Of a DNA stretch of 64,000 bases, positions 42,326 to 51,409 are shown in pieces. The notes beneath the pieces are model-generated. The model did not search any database and was not told the origin of the DNA. It saw only the letters and a list, made by a program, of their open reading frames with translations. The stretch comes from Pseudomonas sp. AB6. Its GTDB lineage: Bacteria > Pseudomonadota > Gammaproteobacteria > Pseudomonadales > Pseudomonadaceae. A program made the translations under genes and the position numbers. The stretch lies in assembly GCF_034314105.1 (NCBI RefSeq), contig NZ_JAVIWJ010000001.1:4572001-4636000 (forward strand), read 5' to 3'. How positions within the stretch are numbered: the first letter of the stretch is position 1; every line of letters starts with the position of its first letter.

Positions 42326-43747
42326 ATGAAGTTGTCCATGCCGCGTTTCGATCAGGCGCCTGTCTTGGTGGTTGGCGATGTCATGCTCGACCGTTATTGG
42401 CATGGCGGAACCTCAAGGATTTCACCTGAGGCGCCTGTGCCAGTGGTCAAGGTCGAGCAAATCGAGGATCGCCCAGGCGGTGCCGCTAACGTTGCCTTGA
42501 ACATTGCTGCCTTAGGCGCGCCGGCCTCTTTGGTCGGGGTGACAGGGGAAGATGAGGCGGCCGACAGCCTCGCCAATAGCCTTAAAGGCGCAGGTGTAAA
42601 TGCGCGTTTCCAACGCATTGCCCATCAGCCGACCATCGTCAAGTTGCGGGTCATGAGCCGTCACCAGCAACTGCTGCGTATCGACTTTGAAGAACCGTTC
42701 GCCACTGATGCGCAAGCGCTGAGCACCGATGTTGAAGACATGCTCGACGGTATCAAAGTCATGGTGCTGTCCGACTACGGCAAAGGTGCATTGCAAAACC
42801 ATCAAGTCCTGATTCAGGCGGCACGGGCGCGAGGTATTCCGGTACTGGCCGATCCCAAAGGCAAGGATTTCTCGATTTATCGCGGCGCCAGTGTGCTTAC
42901 CCCGAACCTCAGCGAGTTTGAAGCGATTGTTGGTCATTGCACCGACGAGGCTGAACTGGTCGCCAAAGGCGCGCAGTTGATGAGCGAGCTGAACCTAGGA
43001 GCGCTGTTGGTCACCCGAGGCGAGCACGGCATGACCCTACTCCGTCCTGATCAGCCCGCCTTGCATTTGCCCGCCCGTGCCCGTGAGGTTTTTGATGTCA
43101 CCGGGGCTGGCGATACGGTGATCTCTACTCTGGCGGCTGCCATTGCCGCAGGCGAAGAGCTTCCTCACGCTGTTGCACTGGCTAATTTGGCTGCGGGGAT
43201 TGTGGTCGGCAAGCTAGGTACTGCGGCCATCAGCGCACCGGAATTGCGTCGTGCGATTCAACGCGAAGAGGGATCTGAACGAGGTGTTCTTAGCCTCGAA
43301 CAACTGCTGCTAGCAATCGATGATGCGCGCGCGCACAAAGAGTCGATCGTTTTCACCAATGGCTGCTTTGACATTCTTCATGCCGGGCATGTGACTTATC
43401 TGGAGCAGGCCCGCGCTCAAGGTGATCGCTTGATCGTAGCGGTTAACGATGACGCGTCTGTCAGCCGCTTAAAAGGGCCGGGTAGACCCATCAACAGCGT
43501 TGACCGGCGCATGGCCGTATTAGCTGGCTTAGGGGCGGTGGATTGGGTGATCAGCTTCTGCGAGGGAACGCCGGAAAATCTGTTGTCGCAAGTGAAGCCG
43601 GACGTATTGGTCAAGGGCGGTGATTACGGTATCGATCAAGTCGTTGGCGCCGAGATTGTTCAAGGGTACGGCGGCACGGTCAAAGTGCTGGGCCTGGTCG
43701 CGAACAGCTCAACCACGGCGATCGTCGAGAAAATTCGTAACCAGTGA
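42326..43747 (+). CDS. hldE: Bifunctional heptose 7-phosphate kinase / heptose 1-phosphate adenylyltransferase
   Basis: 473-residue fusion enzyme that supplies ADP-heptose for WaaC and WaaF. The N-terminal ribokinase-type domain (about 1-320) has VVGDVMLDRYW, RPGGAANVALN and DVTGAGDTVISTLA. The C-terminal cytidylyltransferase-like domain (about 340-473) has FTNGCFDILHAGHVTYLEQA with the HxGH site. The ATG at 42326 gives the family N-terminus; the open frame extends 37 codons upstream through the REP-like repeat and is not coding there. It completes the heptose pathway in this LPS cluster. Confidence 0.95.
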   Translation: MKLSMPRFDQAPVLVVGDVMLDRYWHGGTSRISPEAPVPVVKVEQIEDRPGGAANVALNIAALGAPASLVGVTGEDEAADSLANSLKGAGVNARFQRIAHQPTIVKLRVMSRHQQLLRIDFEEPFATDAQALSTDVEDMLDGIKVMVLSDYGKGALQNHQVLIQAARARGIPVLADPKGKDFSIYRGASVLTPNLSEFEAIVGHCTDEAELVAKGAQLMSELNLGALLVTRGEHGMTLLRPDQPALHLPARAREVFDVTGAGDTVISTLAAAIAAGEELPHAVALANLAAGIVVGKLGTAAISAPELRRAIQREEGSERGVLSLEQLLLAIDDARAHKESIVFTNGCFDILHAGHVTYLEQARAQGDRLIVAVNDDASVSRLKGPGRPINSVDRRMAVLAGLGAVDWVISFCEGTPENLLSQVKPDVLVKGGDYGIDQVVGAEIVQGYGGTVKVLGLVANSSTTAIVEKIRNQ

Positions 43748-43846
43748 TTTGAAGGGTTATCTGGAGCTAACTTGTGGCGAGGCGGTGTATCAACCGCGTC
43801 AGGGCATTCGCCAACACGTTGGCTCCACAGACTATCGGCGCGTAAA

Positions 43847-44794
43847 TTACAAACGCCCGCGGGCGAGTTGCATCAGTTTGCCGGTCAAGCGTTTAAGACC
43901 GGTCTTTCTCGGCGGCGGTGTCATGCCTTGCTGCCTTAGCCAGTCCTTCCAGCGAATTCGTTCTTCTCTTACAACCCAGCCCTGTTGCTCTGCAAAGCTT
44001 TCTGCCAAGTAAAGTCCGCGGGTTCCTGCCGGTTGCAGCTTGTCGCGCTTGAGCGTGTACAACTCGGCTTTGGGCACGCCGTCTTCTAGCGGCATTAAAT
44101 ACAGGTCCGGCTTGCTGCGGTTCAGACGTGCCACCAGTTCGTCGTTTTCCAAGCTCTCATCGACATGGAACAGGCTAAGCGGCCGTGCATCTTTGGGCAC
44201 TTCCAGGCGCATGTCATAGATCAATTGCAGTGATGAAGTGGGTAAATGCACGTATGCGCGCGGGCGTTCCATCAGCATCATGTTGCCACAGCGCACTGGT
44301 CTTGCAGCCCCGGATAACGGACTTAAGCGAAAGGGTAGGGCCTCACGGTAGTGCAACGCCGAAGCATAGGGCGCCGGCAGCCACGTGTCGCCGAATCGCC
44401 CGCTAAGCCAGCCCTGCGGGGTTTCGATCAGGCATTCTTCGGCGACTTCTTGAATGGCGGTGTGTAGGGGCAAATTTAATTCATGGGCGGGCACATAGCC
44501 GGAAATTAACTTGAGCACTACGTCGCCACGGTCTTGCCGACGCTGGCGGACCAGCACCCAGTAATCGCGATTTTGCCAATTCAAGGTCAGCCGTACTGAG
44601 ACCCCAAGATTGGCCAGCTCCACCGAAAATCGATCGGCATCGGGTACGTCGATCTTGCGACGACGCTGCAGTGTCTGGGAGAAATTCAACGGCATGCCGA
44701 CGCTCTGGTAACTCAAACCTTCAGGTGTGGCATCGACAATTAATGGCAGGGTTTTAAAGTTGCTGGGGTTTTTCCGAATCAACGTTCGCGGCAT
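43847..44794 (-). CDS. Conserved Pseudomonas protein with degenerate Nudix-like segment
   Basis: 315-residue soluble protein, conserved in Pseudomonas and often labelled a metal ABC transporter ATPase, a name the sequence does not support: no Walker A, signature or Walker B motif is visible. A segment near residue 110, LHTAIQEVAEECLIETPQGW, resembles a Nudix box in which the REx2EE helix is partly kept. A gaaggag site precedes the ATG. It lies after hldE on the opposite strand and may be cotranscribed with nothing else. Function unknown; a nucleotide or nucleotide-sugar hydrolase is a weak guess. Confidence 0.75.
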   Translation of the reverse strand: MPRTLIRKNPSNFKTLPLIVDATPEGLSYQSVGMPLNFSQTLQRRRKIDVPDADRFSVELANLGVSVRLTLNWQNRDYWVLVRQRRQDRGDVVLKLISGYVPAHELNLPLHTAIQEVAEECLIETPQGWLSGRFGDTWLPAPYASALHYREALPFRLSPLSGAARPVRCGNMMLMERPRAYVHLPTSSLQLIYDMRLEVPKDARPLSLFHVDESLENDELVARLNRSKPDLYLMPLEDGVPKAELYTLKRDKLQPAGTRGLYLAESFAEQQGWVVREERIRWKDWLRQQGMTPPPRKTGLKRLTGKLMQLARGRL

Positions 44795-44833
44795 TGCGGC
44801 TCCTTCGTTCGTTGGGGTCGGCTGTCGCCAGAC

Positions 44834-45643
44834 TCAGGTTTTGCCAAGAATCACGGCGGCAGCAATTGCCACGTTATGGGCCAAGTGCAGAGGATTAATC
44901 GTTCCGACAATAGCACTGGCGACACCTGGATGTGCAAACAGCAGCTCGAAGCTGGCCCGAACCGGATCAATTCCCGGGCTTAGACAGGCATGCCCGCTGG
45001 CCAACGCTTTCTTTACCAGAACGGCTTTTCCATGGCTGGTGGCATAGTCCAGAACCGGCCTTTCAGTTTGCTCGTTGAGATTGTAGGTGACCATTGCGCA
45101 ATCGCCTTCGCGCAACGCCAGCAAGGCGCCCTCGACGGTTTTTCCGGAGAAACCAAAACCGCGAATTTTGCCCTGTTGTTTCATTTCGGCCAGCGCTTCA
45201 TAGACACCAGAGTCATTAAGTACGGCTAAATCATTGCCGTCGGAGTGAACCAGCACTAAATCGATGAAGTCGGTTTCGAGGCGTTGGAGGCTGCGTTCAA
45301 CTGACAGACGGGTATGTGCCGCGCTGAAATCATGACGTGACCGGCCGCTTTCGAACTCTTCACCGACCTTGCTGACGATGACCCACTCATGACGTTGTCC
45401 GCGCAACAGCGGCCCGAGACGTGCTTCGCTGGAGCCATAAGCCGGTGCGGTGTCGATCAGGTTGATGCCTAAATCCCGCGCCAATTTAAGCAGCATCCGT
45501 GCTTCATGGTCATCCGGGATTTTGAAACCGTTGGGGTATTTGACCCCTTGATCACGGCCCAACTTCACGGTACCCAGACCCAGCGGAGAAACGCTCAAGC
45601 CCGTGCTGCCCAATGGGCGATGCAGTTCGTGCAGGGTTTTCAT
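44834..45643 (-). CDS. Aldo/keto reductase family protein
   Basis: 269-residue NAD(P)H-dependent oxidoreductase of the aldo/keto reductase superfamily (position of PA4992). The barrel start GLSVSPLGLGTVKLG, LIDTAPAYGSSEARLG (catalytic Asp and Tyr), IVSKVG (catalytic Lys) and DLVLVHSDG (His) give the complete tetrad. The ATG at 45643 overlaps the stop of the upstream FAD oxidoreductase gene (ATGA), so the two are coupled. The substrate is unknown. Confidence 0.88.
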   Translation of the reverse strand: MKTLHELHRPLGSTGLSVSPLGLGTVKLGRDQGVKYPNGFKIPDDHEARMLLKLARDLGINLIDTAPAYGSSEARLGPLLRGQRHEWVIVSKVGEEFESGRSRHDFSAAHTRLSVERSLQRLETDFIDLVLVHSDGNDLAVLNDSGVYEALAEMKQQGKIRGFGFSGKTVEGALLALREGDCAMVTYNLNEQTERPVLDYATSHGKAVLVKKALASGHACLSPGIDPVRASFELLFAHPGVASAIVGTINPLHLAHNVAIAAAVILGKT

Positions 45644-46830
45644 GGCAGTAATTGATCCCACACAGGTATCGCCATCGGCGGTTTTGGCAAGCCAACCAAA
45701 GGCAGCTGCGGCGTTGGGTGAACACCATCGCGTGCCAGCGCTGCCAGTACTCGATCTGCAAAGTCAGGGGCCAGGGCGAGTTTGGTGGGCCAACCCACCA
45801 GTAGGCTTTTTTGTGTCGATAAGTAGGCGTTGTCTGGCCTGACAAGGCCTGACTGCGAGGGCTCTGCGCGATCAACACGCAGAGTCGCCCACTGTGCCTG
45901 GCTCAAATCGACCCACGGGAGCAAATTGCCTAGTTCTTTTTTTGCCGCCGCAATCTGTGCTTCCGGTTTGCGAGCAACGCCATCAGCTTCAGATAGATCG
46001 CCGCCCAGGTACCAAACCCACTGACCGTCAGCTGCCAAATGAGTCGTGACTGTGATCCGAGGTTTTGGCCCTGCGCCGAGGCAGTGGGCGTACAGCGGTT
46101 TCAACGTTGGACCTTTGACCATCACCATATGCAGTGGGCGGCGTTGCATGATCGGGAAGGTGACACCCAGAGATTTGAGCAGCTCTGCGTTGCCTGCTCC
46201 TGCGCTCAAGACCACCCGCTGAGCATGAATCTCCCGGCCATCGACCCGCAGTCCGACTAACTCCTCCCCTGCATACAGCGGCTCGATTTTTTCGCCGGCC
46301 AGCAAGCTGTCGCCCGACAGCTCGGCAAGGCGTTCAATCAGGCTGGGCACGTCGATCACTAGCTCAGCCAGCCGATAGACCTTGCCTTTAAATGCGGGGT
46401 TTTGCAGCGCAGGTGGCAAGTCAGCGCCGGTGACTTGGTCGACGCGGCCACGCACGGCTTTACTGGCAAAAAAACTGGTGAGGTTGCCCGCGAGGGTGCC
46501 TGGAGACCACAGATAATGGGCTTCGGACAGCAGGCGCACGCTGGACAGGTCAAGCTCGCCTTTGCCTGACAATGCTTCACGCCAGCGGCGAGGCATGTCG
46601 GCGATTGCTTCCGATGCCCCGCTCAAGGCGCCATGCAGCGCGTATTTGGCGCCGCCGTGGATGATCCCTTGGGATTTTGTGCTTTGTCCGCCGCCCAGGC
46701 TGGCGTTTTCCACTACAACGGTCGAGAACCCTTGGCGCCGCAAACGCGCATTCAGCCAGAGACCGGCAGCGCCAGCTCCGACAATCAGTACGTCAGTGGT
46801 CAGGATGGAGGGAGTGGACACAGATGGCAT
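45640..46830 (-). CDS. FAD-dependent oxidoreductase (DAO/GlpD-like)
   Basis: 396-residue flavoprotein with an N-terminal Rossmann FAD motif, VLIVGAGAAGLWLNARL, and the DAO-family segment GGGQSTKSQGIIHGG. It resembles glycerol-3-phosphate dehydrogenase-like oxidases and corresponds to PA4991 by position. It is upstream of, and overlaps, the aldo/keto reductase gene, which suggests two steps of one oxidation or detoxification route. The substrate is unknown. Confidence 0.85.
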   Translation of the reverse strand: MPSVSTPSILTTDVLIVGAGAAGLWLNARLRRQGFSTVVVENASLGGGQSTKSQGIIHGGAKYALHGALSGASEAIADMPRRWREALSGKGELDLSSVRLLSEAHYLWSPGTLAGNLTSFFASKAVRGRVDQVTGADLPPALQNPAFKGKVYRLAELVIDVPSLIERLAELSGDSLLAGEKIEPLYAGEELVGLRVDGREIHAQRVVLSAGAGNAELLKSLGVTFPIMQRRPLHMVMVKGPTLKPLYAHCLGAGPKPRITVTTHLAADGQWVWYLGGDLSEADGVARKPEAQIAAAKKELGNLLPWVDLSQAQWATLRVDRAEPSQSGLVRPDNAYLSTQKSLLVGWPTKLALAPDFADRVLAALARDGVHPTPQLPLVGLPKPPMAIPVWDQLLP

Positions 46831-46880
46831 GAGCGACCTCAGTGGCTATACGAATGCCGCCATTATAGAGGATCGCGTTT

Positions 46881-47213
46881 TCAATGCCCGGCGGTTTTTG
46901 AGAACAGCTGAATCACAACCACACCAGCCACAATCAGGCCCATGCCAAGCATGGCGGGCACATCGAGTTTTTGTCCGTAAACGAACAGTGCAGCGATGCT
47001 CACCATGACAATCCCCATGCCGGCCCAGACCGCGTAGGCAACGCCCACTGGAATGCTGCGAACTACCAAGGTCAACATCCAGAACGCAATGCCATAACCC
47101 ACGATGACTAATAGCAGCGGTACTGGTGTGCTGAGACCTTTAACCGCTTTCATGGAGACGGTTGCAATAACTTCGGCGCAGATGGCAATGGCCAGATAAT
47201 AATAAGCGGTCAT
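46881..47213 (-). CDS. emrE: Small multidrug resistance efflux protein EmrE-like
   Basis: 110-residue protein with four transmembrane helices of the SMR family, exporting quaternary ammonium and cationic dyes by proton antiport as a dimer. The membrane-embedded Glu14 sits in ICAEVIAT, and helix 3 has YAVWAGMGIV. A strong aaggag site precedes the ATG. It is divergent from the LysR gene with a dyad operator candidate between them, and sits in the position of PA4990. Confidence 0.93.
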   Translation of the reverse strand: MTAYYYLAIAICAEVIATVSMKAVKGLSTPVPLLLVIVGYGIAFWMLTLVVRSIPVGVAYAVWAGMGIVMVSIAALFVYGQKLDVPAMLGMGLIVAGVVVIQLFSKTAGH

Positions 47214-47256
47214 GGTGTACTCCTTTTCATAAGCTGCTCATTCTAGAGCTTCAACA

Positions 47257-47280
47257 GATGGGGTAAAGTCATTACCCATC
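47257..47280. promoter_or_regulatory. Candidate LysR operator between emrE and the LysR gene
   Basis: An imperfect dyad, gatggggtaa, 5 bases, then ttacccatc, is symmetric apart from one bulged G. It lies in the 92-base gap between the divergent emrE and LysR-type genes, where a LysR protein normally binds to control both itself and its neighbour. Confidence 0.5.
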
Positions 47281-47305
47281 TTCAAAATCGATAGGCTGAA
47301 CAGTC

Positions 47306-48190
47306 TTGCAGTGGAATCTTGAGCAAATTCGATTGTTCGTCAGCGTCGCCGAACAGCGTTCGTTCTCCGCGGTGGCGCGTGACATGAAGCGCGCGCAATC
47401 AGCCGTCAGCAGCGCCATTGCATTATTGGAAGCGGACTTAGGTGTCAGCCTGTTCGACCGCAGCAGCGGCCGACAACCCCGGTTGACCGAAGCTGGCGGG
47501 GCATTGCTGGAAGAAGCGCGGGAGTTGTTGCGCCAGTGTGATCGCCTCGATGGCCGGGCGTTGGCGTTGATGCGCGGTCAAGAGGCGCGCTTGCGGTTGG
47601 CCCACGATGAAGCCATGCCATATCAACCAGTGCTGGACAGCCTAGAAGCCTTGGCCGAACGTTTTCCGACGTTGGAAATGCAGCTGGCCAGCGGCGCCCA
47701 AGGTGATGTGGCGCGCAAGCTGGTTGAGCGTCGGGCGGATTTGGGCCTGCTGTTCCATCATGAGCAAATGCCCGAAGCCTTGGAACGACGGGCATTGGGT
47801 AGCGTTGAGATGGTCACGGTATGCGCGGTAGGGCACCCATTGGCCAGCGAGCTTCGCGTGAGTCGCCAGTTGCTAGGTCGTCACCGTCAGCTATTGATCG
47901 CGCCGCAGCAAAGCGGTTACCCCGGAGGCGAACAGATCAGCGCGCAGGTCTGGCGTGCCGACAGTTTCTACGTGATGGCCGAACTGTTGATGCGCGGCCT
48001 CGGTTGGGCTTGGCTACCAAGACATGTGGTGCAGTACCCGGCGTATCAAAATCTAATGGTCGAGCTGATCAGCGACTGGACGCCGCCTGCGCTGGTCGTG
48101 GAAATGGTCTGGCGCCGGGATGAGCCTCTGGGCCCTGCGGCGAGGTGGCTGGCCGATAGCTTTGCCCAGCATCTTCAAGCGATTGGCTGA
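47306..48190 (+). CDS. LysR-family transcriptional regulator
   Basis: 294-residue LysR regulator. The N-terminal winged helix-turn-helix is WNLEQIRLFVSVAEQRSF to about residue 65, and the periplasmic-binding-protein-like effector domain covers about 90-290. The start is TTG at 47306; no ATG fits before the conserved LEQIRLF. It is divergent from emrE with a shared dyad, so it most likely regulates that efflux gene; the position matches PA4989. Its ligand is unknown. Confidence 0.88.
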   Translation: MQWNLEQIRLFVSVAEQRSFSAVARDMKRAQSAVSSAIALLEADLGVSLFDRSSGRQPRLTEAGGALLEEARELLRQCDRLDGRALALMRGQEARLRLAHDEAMPYQPVLDSLEALAERFPTLEMQLASGAQGDVARKLVERRADLGLLFHHEQMPEALERRALGSVEMVTVCAVGHPLASELRVSRQLLGRHRQLLIAPQQSGYPGGEQISAQVWRADSFYVMAELLMRGLGWAWLPRHVVQYPAYQNLMVELISDWTPPALVVEMVWRRDEPLGPAARWLADSFAQHLQAIG

Positions 48191-48204
48191 TAAACTCCGC
48201 CGCC

Positions 48205-49482
48205 ATGAATAGATTCCTTTATAGCGTGTTGTTTCACGTGGGTTTGCCGCTGATAGCCCTGCGTCTTTGGTTGCGGGCGCGCAAGGCGCCTGCCTACGCG
48301 CAGAGGATCGGCGAGCGTTTCTCGTTCGGGCTGGCGCCTATGCAAACCGGCGGGATCTGGGTGCATGCCGTCTCCGTTGGAGAAAGCATCGCTGCAGCCC
48401 CAATGATCCGAATTCTGTTGGCGCGCTACCCGCACCTGCCGATTACCCTAACCTGCATGACGCCCACTGGCTCAGAACGCATCAAGGCGTTGTTCGCAGG
48501 CGAATCCCGGATTCAACATTGTTATTTACCCTACGATTTGCCTTGGGCGGCTGGGCGCTTCCTGGATCACGTGCAGCCTCGGTTGGCTGTGATCATGGAA
48601 ACCGAGCTGTGGCCCAATCATATTCACCAGTGTGCCAAGCGTAGAATTCCGGTAGTGCTGGCCAACGCCCGATTATCTGAGCGTTCGGCACGTGGCTACG
48701 GACGTTTCGCCAAGCTGACGCGGCCGATGCTGGCTGAAATGAGTGGTTTCGCAGTGCAGACTGAAACGGAAGCGCAGCGCTTTCTTGATCTGGGCGCCCG
48801 ACCGGAATGTGTCGAAGTCACCGGATCGATCAAGTTCGATTTGAGTATCGACCCGCAGTTATTGCTTCGAGCGGCAGATTTGCGTGAGCAATGGCAATCC
48901 AGGGAACGCCCTACATGGATCGCGGCCAGCACCCATGCTGGCGAAGACGAAACCGTGTTGTCCGCTCATCGGCAACTGCTGATCAGCCATCCAGACGCAT
49001 TATTGATTTTGGTACCGCGCCATCCTGAGCGTTTCAACAGCGTTTACGATTTGTGTCTGCAGCAAGGGTTCGAAACGGTTCGCCGCTCAACCGCGCAGCC
49101 CGTCACCTCCACCACCTCGGTGTTGCTGGGCGACACCATGGGCGAGTTGCTGTTTCTTTACGCAGTGGTCGATTGTGCGTTTGTCGGCGGCAGCCTGGTG
49201 CCCAACGGCGGGCATAACCTGCTGGAACCGGCTGCTCTGGCGAAGCCGGTGTTAAGCGGTCCTCATCTGTTCAATTTTCTGGAAATAGCAGCACTGCTGC
49301 GCTCTGCCGGAGCGTTAGAAGAGGTCAGCGATGCGACGGGACTGGCAGCTGCGATCCAACAGTTAGTCGATCAACCCGCTAAGGCCCAGCAAATGGCCGT
49401 CGCCGGGCTGAAAGTGATGGGCGCCAACCAGGGCGCGTTGCAGCGGTTGTTGGACATGTTGACGCGTGTGGGAGGCCTTTGA
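48205..49482 (+). CDS. waaA: 3-deoxy-D-manno-octulosonic acid transferase
   Basis: Kdo transferase (425 residues, GT30) that adds Kdo residues to lipid IVA, the step before WaaC. The N-terminal hydrophobic anchor (about 1-20) is followed by IWVHAVSVGES, YLPYDLPWAAGRF and METELWPNHI. The C-terminal domain has GDTMGELLFLYAVVDCAFVGGS and GGHNLLEPAAL. It lies 14 bases after the LysR gene stop and is convergent with tolC. It is separate from the main LPS cluster, as in PAO1 (PA4988). Confidence 0.95.
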   Translation: MNRFLYSVLFHVGLPLIALRLWLRARKAPAYAQRIGERFSFGLAPMQTGGIWVHAVSVGESIAAAPMIRILLARYPHLPITLTCMTPTGSERIKALFAGESRIQHCYLPYDLPWAAGRFLDHVQPRLAVIMETELWPNHIHQCAKRRIPVVLANARLSERSARGYGRFAKLTRPMLAEMSGFAVQTETEAQRFLDLGARPECVEVTGSIKFDLSIDPQLLLRAADLREQWQSRERPTWIAASTHAGEDETVLSAHRQLLISHPDALLILVPRHPERFNSVYDLCLQQGFETVRRSTAQPVTSTTSVLLGDTMGELLFLYAVVDCAFVGGSLVPNGGHNLLEPAALAKPVLSGPHLFNFLEIAALLRSAGALEEVSDATGLAAAIQQLVDQPAKAQQMAVAGLKVMGANQGALQRLLDMLTRVGGL

Positions 49483-49566
49483 CAGGCCTGCCTGCCCAAA
49501 TCCCTTCAACGTTGTGAAGAGCTTTGGGATGGCGGTATTGGGCACACCAGCACGTCATTCAGCCAA

Positions 49567-51006
49567 TCACTTCTGCGTAGGCTTTTGAAAGTTTTTCGCC
49601 GCTTCTGTAGCCAAGTCGGGCGGCAGGAAGTCTTTGTCCGGGTTGTAGTCAGCTTTCAAGTAGCGCGACAAATCCTGCAAATCTCCAGGGTTCAAAGTGC
49701 CTGCTGCCTGTTTCAAACGCAGGTTGTCGAGAATGTAGTCGTAGCGCGTGTTGTTGTAATCGCGCACTGAACTGTAGAGCTGACGTTGGGCGTCAAGCAC
49801 GTCGACGATGTTGCGGGTGCCCACCTGATAACCGATTTCAGTGGCTTGCAGCGCACTCTGGTTGGAGATGATCGACTGCTTGCGCGCCTGAACTTGCTCA
49901 ACATCGGTGTTCACCGCGCGGTGCAGGTTTCGGGTGTTCTCCACAACCTGACGGCGCAGGCTTTCACGACGTTGTTCGCTCTGGTTTAGCCGTGCGTAAG
50001 CTTCTCGCACTTGGGAACTGATCAATCCGCCGCTGTAGATCGGAATGTTCAGTTCTACACCGACGCTGCGCTGCTCAACGTTGCCGCCATAGTTCTGGCC
50101 GGTAAAGTTCGGATTGCTGAAACCGAACGCATCATTATCACCGCGCTTATAACTTGCTACCGCATCGAGGGTGGGAGCGTGACCGGCCTTGCGCTGGCGC
50201 AGGGTTTCTTCTGCAGCCGTCACTGCGTAGTTGCTGGCGAGCAGATTCAGATTCTGTTGCGAGGCCGTGTCGACCCACGCTTTTGCGTCATTTGGAGTCG
50301 GCGCAAGCACCGGCAGCGTATGCACGATGCCTTCGATGGAGTTGTACTCGCGGTTGGTTAATGTCACCAGTGCTTCGAAGGCATTGTCTACCTGTCGTTT
50401 AGCAACGATGCGGTTGGCTCGTGCTGTGTCATAGCTGGCTTGCGCCTGCAGCACGTCGGTCTTGTCTGAAAGGCCGACATCGAAACGCTCATTGGACTGA
50501 TCTAGCTGACGTTTGAACGCCGCTTCTTCGGCCTTGGTAGACGCCAGATTGTCTTCGGTACGCAAGACCGTAAAGTAGTCTTGAGCGCTTTGCAAAATCA
50601 GGTTTTGCTCAGTGGCAGAAAGCTCCAACACCGCTTGCTCATTGACGTCCTTGGCTGCTTGAAACTGGTACCAGCGGTCCGCCCGAAAGATCGGTTGGCT
50701 CAAGGTGGCCTGATACACCGTGCCGCTACGGGTGAAGTTTGTCGAAGGCTGGTCGATTTGGGTGCGGGTGGTTTGAACGTTAGCACCTGCCGACAAGTTC
50801 GGTAGCAGGCCAGCCCGCGCCTGAGGCACGATTTCTTTGCGAGCCTGGTAGTCAGCGCGGGCAGCGGCCAGGTCTGAATTGTTATCCACAGCCTCCTGGT
50901 AGACGTTGACCAAGCCCGTCTTGGTCGGCAAAGGCACGTCAACGGCCCAGACCATTCCATTGGAAGCACAAGACACGGCGAGAGCCAGTGAAAGTTTGCG
51001 CAGCAT
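49567..51006 (-). CDS. tolC: TolC-family outer membrane efflux channel
   Basis: 479-residue outer membrane channel for type I secretion and multidrug pumps. The signal peptide is residues 1-21 or so (MLRKLSLALAVSCAS...). Two internally repeated OEP units form the alpha-barrel and beta-barrel, with typical segments ARADYQARKE, LSQPIFRADRW and QVGTRNIVDVLDAQRQLY. The ATG at 51006 is preferred: the frame upstream (22 codons) lacks homology, and aggaa precedes this ATG. It is divergent from the TPP riboswitch and thiC, as PAO1 PA4974 is from thiC. Confidence 0.93.
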   Translation of the reverse strand: MLRKLSLALAVSCASNGMVWAVDVPLPTKTGLVNVYQEAVDNNSDLAAARADYQARKEIVPQARAGLLPNLSAGANVQTTRTQIDQPSTNFTRSGTVYQATLSQPIFRADRWYQFQAAKDVNEQAVLELSATEQNLILQSAQDYFTVLRTEDNLASTKAEEAAFKRQLDQSNERFDVGLSDKTDVLQAQASYDTARANRIVAKRQVDNAFEALVTLTNREYNSIEGIVHTLPVLAPTPNDAKAWVDTASQQNLNLLASNYAVTAAEETLRQRKAGHAPTLDAVASYKRGDNDAFGFSNPNFTGQNYGGNVEQRSVGVELNIPIYSGGLISSQVREAYARLNQSEQRRESLRRQVVENTRNLHRAVNTDVEQVQARKQSIISNQSALQATEIGYQVGTRNIVDVLDAQRQLYSSVRDYNNTRYDYILDNLRLKQAAGTLNPGDLQDLSRYLKADYNPDKDFLPPDLATEAAKNFQKPTQK

Positions 51007-51409
51007 GAGGCGTTTCCTAGAGAGAGTAATAATTCGCGTAGCGAGTGTAGTGCCCGGTGTAGTTCGCAACAATCCTGCATATCAGCCATTTATCGAGTGA
51101 TATTCAACGTTATTGGCGTTCTGCCCATCTCTTGCACTAGACTGGCGACGTTCTTGTCGGGGTGCCTTGCTATGAGGCTGAGATCGGTTAATCCGGATCC
51201 CGTTGAACCTGATCAGGTTAGCGCCTGCGTAGGGAACAAGATTTCTCGTCTCCCGGCGAGTCCTCTTGAGTATCGTCCGGGGTCTATTGTTCATGAAATG
51301 AGCAGCAGCGCTTCCTTTCTATGCTCAGCACCGTTCTTGGTGCACCCGTGCCTTTCAGGTTTCACTCCGACAATAAATCCGCCGCTGGATGATGTCTGGA
51401 GTGCCTGTG
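51007..51409. other. Divergent region between tolC and thiC
   Basis: 403 bases containing the TPP riboswitch (separate entry) and its downstream expression platform. After the aptamer two small hairpins are visible, ctcg/cgag at about 51245-51260 and gcacc/ggtgc at 51328-51343, the second followed by no long T-run. The region 51007-51150 should hold both promoters. Confidence 0.5.
51152..51242 (+). promoter_or_regulatory. TPP riboswitch (THI element)
   Basis: The aptamer is read directly: closing stem tcttgt/acaaga at the ends; the conserved tcggggtgcc, ggctgagat, and the final cctgatcaggttagc and gcgtagggaacaag blocks are all present in order. It lies about 170 bases upstream of the thiC ATG. 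Binding of thiamine pyrophosphate is expected to reduce expression of thiC, and probably of cytX downstream. Confidence 0.95.
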
